Assembly (NCBI GenBank): GCA_963745675.1
Contig: CAVUYM010000012.1
Coordinates: forward strand, 248,001 to 312,000
DNA: 64,000 nt
Direction: 5' to 3'
Origin: JAUIIK01 sp963745675
GTDB taxonomy: Bacteria; Chloroflexota; Chloroflexia; Thermomicrobiales; CFX8
Below are positions 45,660-56,027 of the stretch, one piece after another. The notes below the pieces were generated by a model. It was given only the letters and a program-made list of their open reading frames with translations. It ran no database searches and was not told the origin of the DNA. Within the stretch, counting starts at the first letter, position 1, and the number at the start of each line of letters is the position of its first letter. A program made the translations under genes and the position numbers.

Positions 45660-48600
45660 ATGGCTGATAGAGCTGAGTTGATCGGGGCGATGGAGTATCG
45701 CAATATTGGGCCGCATCGCGGGGGCCGCGTCGTTGCGGTGGCTGGCGACCCGGTCAACAAATCGACCTTCTACTTCGGGTCGACCGGGGGCGGGGTCTGG
45801 AAGACGACCGATGGCGGCGTCTCCTGGAACAACGTTTCCGATGGCTATTTCAACTGGGCCTCGGTCGGGGCGCTGGCGGTTGCGCCGTCGGACCCGAACG
45901 TGATCTACGCCGGGATGGGCGAGACCTCGATCCGCGGCAACGTCTCACGCGGCGATGGCGTCTACAAATCGACCGACGCTGGCCAGACCTGGCAGCACAT
46001 GGGGCTGGCCGAAACCCAGAACATCGGCGAGATCTGCATTCATCCGAACAACCCCGATGTCGTTTACCTTGCGGCTCTCGGTCACGTCTTTGGGCCGAAC
46101 GCCGAGCGAGGCGTCTACCGCTCGAAAGATGGCGGCCAGAACTGGGAGCTGGTGCTGCACAAGAGCACGACAGCCGGCGCGGTCGATCTGGCGATGGACC
46201 CGCTGAACCCGCGCATCCTCTACGCCGCCATCTGGGAGGGCAGCCGCGGACCGCACTACCTGTCGTCAGGCGGCAACGAATCCGGCATGTGGATGTCGAC
46301 CGATGCCGGTGATACCTGGACTGAGATCACCCACAACCCGGGCCTGCCGCAGGGCGAGGTCATCGGCAAGATCGGCGTCTCGGCTTCGGGCGCGAAGGCC
46401 GGACGGGTCTACGCCATCGTCGAGGCCGAGGATGGCGCGGTCTTCCGCTCGGAGGACTACGGCGCGACCTGGACGCGCGGCAGCGAGGATCGCAACCTGC
46501 GTCAACGCGCCTGGTACTACCACCACATCTACGCCGACCCGAACGACGCCGACACCGTCTATGTCATGAACGTCAACATGTGGCGCTCGGTCGACGGCGG
46601 CAAATCCTTCGAGAACGTTGCCGTCCAGCATGGCGACACGCACGCGCTCTGGATCGATCCGGCGGACTCGAACCGGATGATTCTCGGCGATGATGGCGGC
46701 GCTGAGGTGAGCTTCAACTACGGTATTGGCTGGTCGCCGATCGAGAATCAGGCGACGGCCGAGTTCTATCACGTCACCGTCGACAACGCCGTGCCCTACC
46801 GCGTCTATGGCGCGCAGCAGGACAACACGACGATGAGCGTGCCGAGCCGCTCGAACACCGGCGCGATCACCCGGCCCGAGTACTACGACATCGGCGGCGG
46901 CGAGTCGGGCTACATCGCCGTCAAGCCGGACGATCCCGACATCATCTACGCCGGCAGCTACGGCGGTCTGCTGACCGAGTACAACGCTCGCACCCGGCTG
47001 GCAAAGCCGGTCAACGTCTGGCCGGAGATGACCCTCGGTTCGGCTGGCGCGGAGATGCGCTGGCGCTTCCAGTGGACCTCGCCGACCGTCTTCTCGCCGC
47101 ACGACCCGAACACGCTCTACCACGGCGGCAACATCGTCTTCCGTTCGAAGAATGGCGGCCATAGCTGGCAGGCGATCAGCCCGGACCTGACCCGCGCCGA
47201 CCCGGAATCGATGGTCGCCTCGGGCGGCCCGATCACCAAGGACAACACCGGCGCCGAGACCTACGCGACTGTCTTCGCGATCGCCGAATCGCCGGTCGAG
47301 CAGGGCACGATCTGGTCCGGTTCCGACGACGGTTTGATCTACCTCTCACGCGACGGTGGCGAGAGCTGGAACAACGTCACGATGGGCCCGGATCTGTTGC
47401 CGGAATGGGGCCTGATCTCGATCATCGATCCGTCGCCGCACGACGCCGGCGACCTGCTGGGTCGCCGCGACGCGCTACAAGTCGCACGATGACGCGCCCT
47501 ACCTCTTCAAGACGACCGACTACGGCGAGTCCTGGCAGTCGATCACGAACGGCATCCCCGAGAACGAGTTCACCCGCGCTATCCGCGAGGACCCGGAAGT
47601 GCCGGGCCTGCTCTACGCCGGGACCGAGCGCGGCGTCTGGTATTCGGTCGATGGCGGAGACAATTGGGAATCGCTGAAACTCAACCTGCCGGTCGTCCCG
47701 ATTCACGATCTGGTCGATCAAGAACGACGATCTCGTGCTGGCAACCCACGGCCGTAGCTTCTGGATCCTCGACGATCTCGGCCCGTTGCGCCAGCTCGCC
47801 AGTGGCGCCGTTGAAACGGACGGCGTCGTGCTCTTCAAGCCGCGCGACACCGTCCGCTGGGCCTCTGCCCGCGGCTTCAACAGCCGCCCGACCGAGGGCC
47901 GCAATTACTTCCGCTCAACCGGTCTCGTGGTCAGCTACGAGAATCGTAAGAACGAAAAAGGCGAAGTCGAGCGGCACTGGCTCGACGCCGGCGCGAATCC
48001 GGACGACGGCGTCGTCATCCAGTACTACCTGCCGGAGAAGCCCGGCGACGACATCTCGCTGACGATCAAGGACAGCGAAGGCAATACAGTCCAGAGCTAT
48101 TCCAGCAAGAAGCTCGACGATCAGCACTACAAAGACAATCCGGGTTTGACCCGCCCTCCAGTGGTGAAGGCCGACCAGGGCTCCAACCGCTTCGTCTGGG
48201 ATTTCCGTTACCCGAATGCGACTCCGGTTCCGGACGACACCGGCTCGATGGGCTTCGCCGGCGGCGCGCCGACCGGCCCGAAGGCCGTGCCAGGCCGCTA
48301 CACCGTCGAACTCACCGTCGGAGGCACGACGCTCAGCCAGGACTTCGAGGTGCTGGGTGATTCCCGCACCGGCGCGAGCCAGGCCGATTACCAGGAGCAG
48401 TTCGATCTGAGCACAACAGGTCAGCGACAAGCTGTCGGAGCTGCACGCAGGCGTCAACCGCATGCGCAAGGTCCGCAAGCAGGTCGATATGTGGATCGAG
48501 CGGCTGGATGACGAAGGCGTTACCCAGGCGGGCGAAGATCTGAAGACCAAGCTACGCGAGGTCGAGGACGTCCTGATCCAGTGGCGCGCCAAGGCCGCCC

Positions 48601-48827
48601 AGGACACGCTCAACTTCCCGGTCCTGATCAACGCCAAGCTGGCCGCCCTGATCTCGATGGTCGGCGCAATCGAAGGCAAGCCGACCCAGCAGTCCTACGA
48701 TGTCTACAACGACCTCGCCGGGCGGGTGGACGAGCAGCTGACGAAGCTCAATGCGGTGCTCGAAAGCGACCTGCCGGCCTTCAATGCGAAGGTCAAGGAG
48801 GTCGGTGCCGAGGCGGTGGCGGTGTAG
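45660..48827 (+). CDS. Large BNR/Asp-box (VPS10-like) beta-propeller protein, three frameshifts
   Basis: 1,055 residues. The start at MADRAELIG has GGGAGGAA at 6 nt. Many Asp-box repeats (STDAGDTWTE, SKDGGQNWEL, SVDGGKSFEN, SRDGGESWNN) form sortilin/VPS10-type propellers over residues 10-700. A beta-sandwich follows (NRFVWDFRYPNATPVPDDTG; GRYTVELTVGGTTLSQDFEV), then a helical tail (RMRKVRKQVDMWIERLDDEG; LAGRVDEQLTKLNAVLESDLPAFN). Frame changes near 47455, 47715 and 48412 cancel out. No signal peptide is seen, unusual for this family; it may act in the cytoplasm or the N-terminus may be incomplete. Likely binds or degrades polymers; catalytic residues are not evident. Confidence 0.85.
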
Positions 48828-48834
48828 GGGATTT

Positions 48835-48981
48835 CCCTCACCCCCGGCCCCTCTCCCACACGCTTCCGCTGCGCTTCAGCGGGGGAGAGGGGAGTAGAAC
48901 AAGAGCAGCACATCCAAATCCCGGTTCGGTTCCCCCTCTCCCCCGCGCAGCAGTGGGAGAGGGGGCTAGGGGGTGAGGGAA
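48835..48981. repeat. R2 inverted repeat element (MITE-like)
   Basis: 147 bp between the BNR and LysE genes. Ends are CCCTCACCCCCGGCCCCTCTCC and its near complement. Inner CTCTCCC/GGGAGAG dyads fold each end. The right end supplies GTGAGGGA just before the LysE start codon. Confidence 0.85.
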
Positions 48982-48987
48982 TATCCC

Positions 48988-49600
48988 ATGACCGTCGAGT
49001 TCCTGATCACATCGCTCATCGTCGTCGTGACGCCCGGTACCGGCGTGCTCTACACGCTGGCGGCCGGACTGTCGCGGGGGAGGCGGGCCAGCGTCGTCGC
49101 GGCGTTCGGTTGCACACTCGGGAGCGTGCCGCATATCGCGGCAGCGATCCTGGGGCTGGCGGCGCTGCTGCACACCAGTGCTCTGGCCTTCGAAACGCTC
49201 AAGTATCTGGGTGTGGCCTATCTGCTCTATCTGGCCTGGGGTGCGCTTCGAAGCCAGGGCATGTTGACCGTCGGAAGACGGGGTAAGCCCGAGGTCAAAC
49301 TTCCAGGTCATCCGGACTGCGATCCTGATCAACCTTCTCAACCCGAAGCTGTCGATCTTCTTTCTGGCCTTCTTGCCACAGTTCGTTGACACGGATCAGT
49401 CACACGCATCGCTCTCCATGCTCGGTCTGAGCGCCATCTTCATGCTGATGACCTTCGTCATATTCGTGGGCTATGGGTTGTTCGCCGCCTCGGTCCGCAA
49501 CCACGTCATCTCCCACCCGCGAGTGATGACATGGATGAGCCGATCCGTCGCCGGCGCTTTCATTGCCTTGAGCGTCAGGCTTGCTCTAGCAAAGCGTTAG
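48988..49600 (+). CDS. LysE/RhtB family translocator, one frameshift
   Basis: About 204 residues. Start at MTVEFLITS. Family marks: VTPGTGVLYTLAAGLSRGRRASVVAAFGCTLG near the N-terminus, YLGVAYLLYLAWGALRS in the middle, then after the frame change near 49300 ILINLLNPKLSIFFLAFLPQFV. Six transmembrane segments. Exports amino acids or homoserine-like metabolites across the cytoplasmic membrane; substrate unknown. Its ribosome site appears to be provided by the R2 repeat. Confidence 0.87.
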
Positions 49601-49722
49601 CCCGGATTGTTTCAGCCTGTTCATCTGTCCGGAGTTGGCGATACATCAGGCTCAGATTTTGAGACGGCCGTAATCCGGTCTACTATTGCGCCTGTAGTCA
49701 CGCTATTAGAGAAAGATGACAC

Positions 49723-50211
49723 ATGAAAATAGAAGCGAAGATTGCGGAGATGGGCTTGGTACTGCCGGCACCAGGGGCCTATCTGTCGTCACAGACCGGA
49801 CCGCCGGTGCCGGTCGTAGTACGAAACGGCATCGCCTATGTGTCGGGGCATTCCTCACGAGCTATAGATGGCAAGGGTGGCGCTCCCAAAGGGGCAGTGC
49901 CGAGCAAGGTGTCGCCGGATGACGCGCGTGAAGCAGCCAGGGGCGCCGGGCTAACGATTCTGACCCAACTCAAAGAGGAGCTTGGCGATCTCGACCGCAT
50001 CTCGAAGTGGCTCTACGTCGCCGGGATGGTCAATGCCGATCCAGGTTTCGACCGAACATCCTACGTCATGAGCGGCTTCTCAGAATTGATCATCGAAATC
50101 TTCGGTCCGGAGATCGGCAACCATGCCCGTGCCGCAGCGGGCCATTCGACGCTGGCCGGCAATAGCTGCGTCATCGTCGCCGCCTGGGTAGAAGTCGACG
50201 GACATGAGTAG
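49723..50211 (+). CDS. RidA family protein
   Basis: 162 residues. YjgF/YER057c/UK114 fold: MGLVLPAPGAYLSSQTGPPVPVVVRNGIAYVSGHSS, then ILTQLKEELGDLDRISKWLYVAGMVNADPGF, and NHARAAAGHSTLAGNSCVIVAAWVEV at the C-terminus. RidA proteins hydrolyse reactive enamine/imine intermediates from PLP enzymes such as threonine dehydratase. This one belongs to the longer subgroup in which the catalytic Arg of RidA proper is not obvious, so deaminase activity is uncertain. Confidence 0.87.
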   Translation: MKIEAKIAEMGLVLPAPGAYLSSQTGPPVPVVVRNGIAYVSGHSSRAIDGKGGAPKGAVPSKVSPDDAREAARGAGLTILTQLKEELGDLDRISKWLYVAGMVNADPGFDRTSYVMSGFSELIIEIFGPEIGNHARAAAGHSTLAGNSCVIVAAWVEVDGHE

Positions 50212-50303
50212 GGAATAGGGATTAGGTAACAGGGAATAGCAGAGGCCATCCGCCGTCCTAGCCGCTGGTCTGCCTACAACCACTCACTACAACCTGCAAA
50301 CTG
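50207..50303. repeat. R4-like then R3 repeat copies
   Basis: The 100-bp gap between ridA-type and azlD genes is made of a GGGAATAGGGATTAGGTAAC R4-like stretch and an R3 copy (CCTACAACCACTCACTACAACC). Tail-to-tail genes flank it. Confidence 0.7.
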
Positions 50304-50310
50304 ACTGTAT

Positions 50311-50598
50311 CTACAGCAGCCAGAACGCCACCATTCCCGCCAGCAGACCGGCCCAGAGCTGGCGGGTGAGCAGGACGGCTGCAGCGGCGATGACAACGGC
50401 TGCTATGCGGGAGAGAGCGAAGTTGCCGCCATCATCGCTCAAGCCCGGGACGATCAAAGCGGAGAATGCGGCAATCGGGACGTATGTTAACGCCCGGTCA
50501 ACACGCTGAGGGATCACCCTGCGATCGAAGCTGAACCCTGCAATTCGGGTCGCGTAAGTGACAGCGGCAACGGCGAGAATCAGACCAAGTCGCTCCAC
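50311..50598 (-). CDS. azlD: Branched-chain amino acid exporter small subunit (AzlD)
   Basis: 95 residues, three transmembrane segments. AzlD pattern: TYATRIAGFSFDRRVIPQRVDRALTYVPIAAFSALIVPGL. It pairs with AzlC in the membrane to export branched-chain amino acids or analogues such as 4-azaleucine. Starts 5 bp after the azlC stop, so the two are one operon. Confidence 0.9.
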   Translation of the reverse strand: MERLGLILAVAAVTYATRIAGFSFDRRVIPQRVDRALTYVPIAAFSALIVPGLSDDGGNFALSRIAAVVIAAAAVLLTRQLWAGLLAGMVAFWLL

Positions 50599-50603
50599 TA
50601 ACT

Positions 50604-51341
50604 CTATGCCTCTCCAGGTCGCGAGGCATAGAGCAGTCCGACCGTCGCTGCGATAGCGATTACAAGCACAATCGATAGCCCATCGGGCACAACTCCATCG
50701 AAGACGAACATCAATCCTGCCGCGACGATAGCGACAGTAACGTCGATGCGACTTCGCAACAGAGGAACGAGCAACGCGATAAACGTCAGCGGGAAGATGA
50801 ACTCGAGCCCAATCGCATCGGTCGCGGGTAAAGCCTCGCCAAGCAGAGCTCCAGCGACCGTTGCCGAAATGAAACTGATCCAGAGGCTGATGCTCGCGCC
50901 GAAGAGGTAACTCGCGCTGCCTTCGCCGGCCAGGAATGTCCGAATGGTAATGCCATACGATTCATCGGTCAGAAAGAAGGCGAGCAACGGCTTCGGCGGG
51001 TTGGTTCGTACTGGGAGCCAGCGGTTGATCGAGAGGCCATAGAAGGTGTGGCGGACATTGAGCAGCAGGGCCGTCAGAACGATCGGGATGAAGCTCGCGC
51101 CTGAAGCATAAAGAGCGACCGTCGCAACCTGCGCTGACCCGGCGAAGACGAAGAGCGAGAGAGCGATGACTTCCAGCGTTGAAAAGCTGGCGCTCTGAGC
51201 GGCGATCGCGAAGGCAACAGCAAAAGCAATGACTCCGGGCCAGACCGGGATGAGAGCTACGAAGCCTCGTTTGAATCCATCTTCACCAGCAACACACGCC
51301 ACTGGTTGGGAAAGGGCCTTCTCGCGCTGCATGGCTGTCAT
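50604..51341 (-). CDS. azlC: Branched-chain amino acid exporter large subunit (AzlC)
   Basis: 245 residues. Family marks: RGFVALIPVWPGVIAFAVAFAIAA, ALSLFVFAGSAQVATVALYASGAS, and LLNVRHTFYGLSINRWLP with the conserved NxRH. About seven transmembrane segments. First gene of azlCD. Divergent from a MocR-type regulator whose 125-bp upstream region is shared, so it is a likely regulatory target. Confidence 0.92.
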   Translation of the reverse strand: MTAMQREKALSQPVACVAGEDGFKRGFVALIPVWPGVIAFAVAFAIAAQSASFSTLEVIALSLFVFAGSAQVATVALYASGASFIPIVLTALLLNVRHTFYGLSINRWLPVRTNPPKPLLAFFLTDESYGITIRTFLAGEGSASYLFGASISLWISFISATVAGALLGEALPATDAIGLEFIFPLTFIALLVPLLRSRIDVTVAIVAAGLMFVFDGVVPDGLSIVLVIAIAATVGLLYASRPGEA

Positions 51342-51414
51342 TGGTCGGCTCTAATCTTCTTTCGAGAGAATCCAATAGGCTCATTGTTGTCCTATATCAC
51401 CTCAGAGACCATAT

Positions 51415-51466
51415 CCAATTGACGATTGGCCTTTACGGATGATAGACCGACCGCTACAATGGACCC
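51415..51466 (+). promoter_or_regulatory. Operator dyad and promoter of the MocR-type gene (leaderless)
   Basis: A dyad CCAAT-N5-ATTGG (51415-51429) lies just upstream of a sigma70-like promoter TTTACG-N17-TACAAT (51432-51460). The predicted transcript start falls at or within a base or two of the ATG at 51467, and no ribosome site is present, so the mRNA is probably leaderless. The dyad is well placed for autoregulation and for control of azlCD. Confidence 0.55.
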
Positions 51467-52918
51467 ATGAATTTCACTGCCATCAGCCTCGACCGACTTA
51501 AGGATAAGGCGCTCTACCTTCAACTTTGTGACGTGTTAGCGGCGGCAATCGACACCGGTGAGCTCAGTTCCGGAGAACGGTTACCCTCGGAGCGCGATCT
51601 GGCGCAGCAGCTCGGTGTCAGCCGCACGACGGTCATTAACGCTTTCGACGAGCTGCGGGCACGGGGACTCGTGCGCGGGCAAGTCGGCCGGGGCACCTTC
51701 GTCGATGCCCGGCCCGACGACGCCGGAGCGCCCTTTGCATGGCGCGGCAAAGTATCGCTCGGCGCGTTGCGAACACTCGATCCGACGGTTAGCTGGATGA
51801 CACGGGCGGCCAGCGAGGGATACCCACTGGGTCCGGTCATCTCATTCGGCGCGGCGCTACCAGCAATCGATATCTTCCCAATTGAAAAACTGAAGCAATC
51901 GATCGGCGACATCCTGGACCGCTACCCGCTGCGAACGCTGACGCTGTCGCCCACTGAGGGTCAGCCCGAGCTACGGAAAGCTGCCGCCAAACGTGTAGGC
52001 GCTCGGCCGGAACAGATCCTCGTTGTTGCAGGAGCAACTCAGGGGATCGACCTGGTGGCACGCTGCCTGCTAGATCCTGGGGATACGGTCATCATGGATC
52101 GGCCCGGCTACCTCGGGGCGCTGCAAATCTTTCGGGCCTCCGGTGCCAGCATCGTTGGATGGGATATTGAGAGGGCTGATCTGAATGAGCTCGAGGATTT
52201 ACTGGTCCGCTACCGCCCGAAGCTGCTTTACACCAACCCGACGTTCCAGAACCCGACCGGCAAAGTGCTTTCGCGAAGCATCCGGCGCGACTTGCTCGAA
52301 CTCGCCAACCGCTACCGGCTGCCGATCGTTGAAGATGAGCCATATCGAGAGCTGGGTTTCGAGGACGCACCGCCTCCGACACTCTTCAGTCTCGACCGCA
52401 ACGCACTCGTGATTCATATCCACACGTTTTCGAAGACGCTTGCCGGGGGCCTGCGGATAGGATTCGTTGCCGCCGCGGAAGAAATCATCGATCAACTGAC
52501 GCTCTTCAAGCAGCGCAGTGACGTGAGCTCTCCGGGACTGGAACAGTTCATCGTAGCCAACATGCTTACAGGAACCTTCTTCGACGAACATATGAAGCGG
52601 TTGCGACACGAACATCAAAGCCGCGCCGCGCGCATGCTCGACGCGTTGGCAGAGCACACGCCGGCCGGGCTGTTGGCGATCGAACCAGTCTCAGGAGGGC
52701 TGTACGTATGGGTGACGCTACGCAACCGGCTCGATAGCCGCGAGCTATTGCGTCGCGCCGAGGCCGAGGGAGTTATCTTCGTGCCCGGTGATACCTTCTA
52801 CGCTGATGGGGCGGGGAAGAATCAGTTTAGGCTCTGTTATTCAGCGGCGACGCCGGCAACGATCGACGCAGGGATCGCCAGGCTCGGCAAATTGATTGCC
52901 TCCTCCCACGCCGATTGA
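51467..52918 (+). CDS. MocR/PdxR-type GntR regulator with aminotransferase domain
   Basis: 483 residues. Residues 10-75 are a GntR winged helix (LSSGERLPSERDLAQQLGVSRTTVINAFDELRARGLV), then a linker and a fold-type I aminotransferase-like domain: TEGQPELRKA, YTNPTFQNPTG, VEDEPYRELGF, and the PLP lysine Lys323 in HTFSKTLAGGLRIGF. MocR regulators sense PLP or amino-acid derivatives. Divergence from azlCD suggests it controls export of an amino acid. Confidence 0.9.
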   Translation: MNFTAISLDRLKDKALYLQLCDVLAAAIDTGELSSGERLPSERDLAQQLGVSRTTVINAFDELRARGLVRGQVGRGTFVDARPDDAGAPFAWRGKVSLGALRTLDPTVSWMTRAASEGYPLGPVISFGAALPAIDIFPIEKLKQSIGDILDRYPLRTLTLSPTEGQPELRKAAAKRVGARPEQILVVAGATQGIDLVARCLLDPGDTVIMDRPGYLGALQIFRASGASIVGWDIERADLNELEDLLVRYRPKLLYTNPTFQNPTGKVLSRSIRRDLLELANRYRLPIVEDEPYRELGFEDAPPPTLFSLDRNALVIHIHTFSKTLAGGLRIGFVAAAEEIIDQLTLFKQRSDVSSPGLEQFIVANMLTGTFFDEHMKRLRHEHQSRAARMLDALAEHTPAGLLAIEPVSGGLYVWVTLRNRLDSRELLRRAEAEGVIFVPGDTFYADGAGKNQFRLCYSAATPATIDAGIARLGKLIASSHAD

Positions 52919-53128
52919 CGACAGAAGGCGGCAACCGGCGTCGATAGGTAGCGACGCAGTCCTCAATTTGTGATTCGTGATCGCTGGCAAGCCGGAATTC
53001 GCGTCGTAGCTGTGGATTCGAACAAATAGATGTTGCCTCTAGCGTCGTTGACCCCTCGCCGCACAACGGCCGTCGCTCAAAACCAGCAGCCCTCGCACGA
53101 AAGAGCTTCGAGGAAAGGATCTGAAGGG

Positions 53129-54558
53129 TCAGGGCCTATAGACGTCGGTGTCCGGGAAGAAGCTCGACCAGCCGAACCAGAATGCGAGGTGGCCGGGAAG
53201 ACGACTCAGGCGCTGATCGACCGGGCCGATCAATGCGTCCTCCGTTACCGCCCAGACGTTTCCCTGCTCGTCAATGAGCGCTGCGGGCTCGATGCCAGAA
53301 GTAAACACATGCCCGTCACGCTCGTAGGCGCGGATCGCCCCTCCAGCCTGGTAGCTGAAGTCGAGCCCATCTCGACCGACTCCGTTGACTTCGATATTCT
53401 CTCCACTGCCAACAATCACAATGTCGACGCCTCCCAACTCGTCATTGACAGCCTGCTCCGCCAGCACCGTATCAACCGGATAAGCCTTCGGGCTGCCGTT
53501 TACTTCGAGCGCGAAGATTTGCGTCTTATCTTGCAGCCGCTGGTCGCCTTCAGGGACTGGGAACCAGAGGCCAGTGCTGGTGAAGTATTCGTCGTAGGGG
53601 ACGCCGGGCAGGTACTGGCGGTCATAGCCAGTGTCAAAATCAAGCACGGTTGTATCCGGGTGCTCAAAGCGCCACTCGGCCCAGGTCGTAAGCACAATCG
53701 GAAGGATCTCCAGCCGGATGCCCGTGCCCGGCCAATTCGCCCAGGACCGGCACACCGGTGAGCTGGTTCCAGAGCGTGCGGGTCTGGCGGTCATACATCA
53801 GCTTGTTGCTGCGGTAGAGCAGGCCCGAGGTGCCGAAATCGAAGACGGTGCCGTCCGGCTGGGTCGTACGATAAGCGATACCGGCGCCGCAGAGAGTGCA
53901 ATAGGCCAGGCTGATCGGCTCGCCGCCGACAACATCATTGGCCATCTCGTGCTGATCCATGATCCGCAGCGGATAGGCGCGTGCTTCGCCGTTGATGAAG
54001 ACGCCCGAAGACCGGTTCGCCGTCCATCATCTCGGTCGCTGTCCGCAGCCGTAAGCACGGGCGGGTATTCCAGCGGCGGGATACCGTCGACACCAACACC
54101 GCCCCAGACGATCTCCTCGACGCGTATGGTGCTGATAGCGTCGTCGCGCAAGAAGTCTTGGAAGCGCCTATCAAACCGGGCGAAGACTGTGCCTTTCCAG
54201 CCGGTGAAACCGGGCGGCGGTTCCAGATCCGTCGATGGCGTACCAGTCGCGCCACTCGAACCAGGAGCGTACCGAGATGTTGCCCGCTTAGTGCCTCCAG
54301 CGTTTCGACATGAGCGACTCGCTCGCTATTCCTGACCATCATGCGTTGGGTTTCGATGAAGACGGCTATGAAGCGCTTATCATCCTGTTCGCGGATACGC
54401 TGCATTGCATCGAGAGCTGGTTGCCCTCGAACCTCGGTAATGGTGTAGAGCAGTTCAACAGCTTCGGCGTCGGAGATGCTCCGGCTGGGCTGATTCGCGA
54501 CCCCCAGCGCAGCCAGCAGCGAAATGAAGAGCAGGATAACACCCGACGACCGAAACAT
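53129..54558 (-). CDS. Secreted DUF3179 protein, about three frameshifts
   Basis: About 476 residues. Signal peptide MFRSSGVILLFISLLAALG. The DUF3179 core is clear: YPLRIMDQHEMANDVVGGEPISLAYCTLCGAG, FGTSGLLYRSNKLMYDRQTRTLWNQLTG, and GVPYDEYFTSTGLWFPV. The CTLCG motif resembles the Cys pair typical of the family. Frame changes near 54270, 54010 and 53720 break it; the composite is consistent. Function of DUF3179 is unknown; export is predicted. A 210-bp gap separates it from the MocR-type gene without visible features. Confidence 0.83.
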
Positions 54559-54831
54559 AATCCTTCATCCCCCTCCAACTCTTGATATCCAACGCTATCC
54601 CGAGCACATCACCCTCTGTGGCCTGTGCCTCAGTATCGGGCGGAAATATTACGCCCGCCCAACAGACGGGTGATTGCACGTTGCCTGGCCATCGATAGCG
54701 ACCGATGAGGTAAAAGCATTCGAATCCGTACTCGCTTGCAGAAAGGTACAAAGCTAGACGGCGCAATCAGAAATATCGAATCTTGGACAAACAGGAATAA
54801 TCGGGAAGACGTCTGAGTTATAGATAGTGCG

Positions 54832-55012
54832 CCAACTAATTGGGCCGGTGGCGCAGCGCCTGACGCCTTGGTTCCTTCCCACCAGATTTTTGGCGTCGTG
54901 GTTTCAATACCAGCTAAGCATCCGCTTCGAAGCGCATCCGGCCCACTGAGGACCCATTCCTCTTCCCAGTTTGCCCGGACGGCACCCCCACCGTCCGGGC
55001 AGCCCCTTTTAT
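54832..55012 (+). ncRNA. Candidate structured RNA with five-stem fold and own terminator
   Basis: Inside a 560-bp gap with no coding frame. An 8-bp closing stem TGGGCCGG/CCGGCCCA (54841-54848 with 54938-54945) encloses four local hairpins: GGCGCAGCGCC (54850-54860), GACGCC...GGCGTC with inner TGGT/ACCA (54862-54897), TGGT-ttcaat-ACCA (54899-54912), and CGCTTCGAAGCG (54923-54934). A Rho-independent terminator follows. A TATAGA -10-like box at 54819 fits a start near 54831. The acceptor-like stem gives a tRNA-like outline, but the length (105 nt) and arms do not fit a tRNA. No known RNA family recognised. Confidence 0.5.
54973..55012 (+). terminator. Rho-independent terminator
   Basis: 10-bp perfect GC stem GCCCGGACGG/CCGTCCGGGC, 8-nt loop, followed by AGCCCCTTTTAT. 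No plus-strand gene lies upstream of it, so it must end a non-coding transcript or be shared with the converging MOSC gene. Confidence 0.8.
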
Positions 55013-55119
55013 GGCGTAGAAGAATTCGTCGAGATCTGCGCCTTGACCGGCCTCCTCACTCCCGCGGAGTCGCCTCGATGAGGTGCGCATAGGGTCACTA
55101 ACTCTGAACCCGAGCCGGG

Positions 55120-55785
55120 CTATTCAGTGTTCAGGCGAGCGATCCGGTGCTGGACGCTCCCACGAAAACGTTCGGCCAGTTCCGGGAGAGCGGCCAATGC
55201 ACGGAGCGCGTCGATGTCTCGCCCGCGGCGGATTGAGGCGACACGGCTAATGCTCCATTCCGGTTGTGGGCGCTCGGTGAGCCTAAAATCCTGACCCGCC
55301 TGGACATGGCCTTGCTGGATAGTGCGATAGTACCAGCCGGTCCAGCCGCGCTTCTCGACGATCGCCGTCAGTTCAGGGATACCGTGGCGGCGGGCGATCT
55401 TCCAGCACGGTCCACGCGGGCTCGTGACCTGCACCACCGCCTCTCCCACCTCAAACGTATCGCCAATGCTGACCGAGTCTTCGTCCAGCCCGTCGATGGT
55501 GAAATTCTCGCCAAATGCGCCGTAAGGGAAATCGGGGCGTTCGAGTTCTTCTCGCCAATGGAGATAATGGCCGGCTGAGTAGCCAAGGATCGACTGATCC
55601 GATCCACCATGCACTTCAAGATCGTCCTGCCGGTCACCTGCCAGATTCAGAGCACCGAGCCAGACCGGTCCCTCAACAGATTCTTTCAGGATTGCGCTCG
55701 ACCAGGAACGATCAGGTCGAAAGCCACCTTCATCTCCGAATATCTTCGGCATTCCAACCTGAATCGACACCAGACGCACGCCCAT
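55120..55785 (-). CDS. MOSC domain protein (YiiM-like)
   Basis: 221 residues, ATG chosen over a GTG one codon upstream. MOSC marks: GALNLAGDRQDDLEVHGGSDQSILGY, YGAFGENFTIDGL, VVQVTSPRGPCWKIARRHG with the conserved Cys, then a C-terminal extension (GWTGWYYRTIQQGHV; helical tail) as in YiiM-type proteins. Related enzymes bind molybdenum cofactor and reduce N-hydroxylated compounds. Faces the candidate RNA tail-to-tail. Confidence 0.9.
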   Translation of the reverse strand: MGVRLVSIQVGMPKIFGDEGGFRPDRSWSSAILKESVEGPVWLGALNLAGDRQDDLEVHGGSDQSILGYSAGHYLHWREELERPDFPYGAFGENFTIDGLDEDSVSIGDTFEVGEAVVQVTSPRGPCWKIARRHGIPELTAIVEKRGWTGWYYRTIQQGHVQAGQDFRLTERPQPEWSISRVASIRRGRDIDALRALAALPELAERFRGSVQHRIARLNTE

Positions 55786-56027
55786 CACACACCACTCTCA
55801 CCCGTACCTACCAACTCTCGCTAACCGGTCCGAACGGTACGACGTTCCACCGATGCCCGGCAATCTTATGCGGATGATTGCGCACGACAACCAGGCCACG
55901 AGATCGAGTTATCTTCGATGAGGGCCCTGTCGAATGAGCATGAGTCCGCTTATGTGTCGTCGAGATGGAGGCCCCTCACAATGTCACAGTCCAAAGGACA
56001 TAGGACATTTGCGAAACGGACGAGTCT

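Noticed and set aside
54841..54948. tRNA-like cloverleaf (7-8 bp acceptor-like stem, TTCGAA loop, TCA in a loop), possibly tRNA-Sec
   Set aside because: The anticodon-like stem has only four pairs with a six-base loop, one arm is 36 nt long in the wrong place, and the TTCGAA loop stem is irregular. It does not satisfy tRNA or tRNA-Sec geometry.
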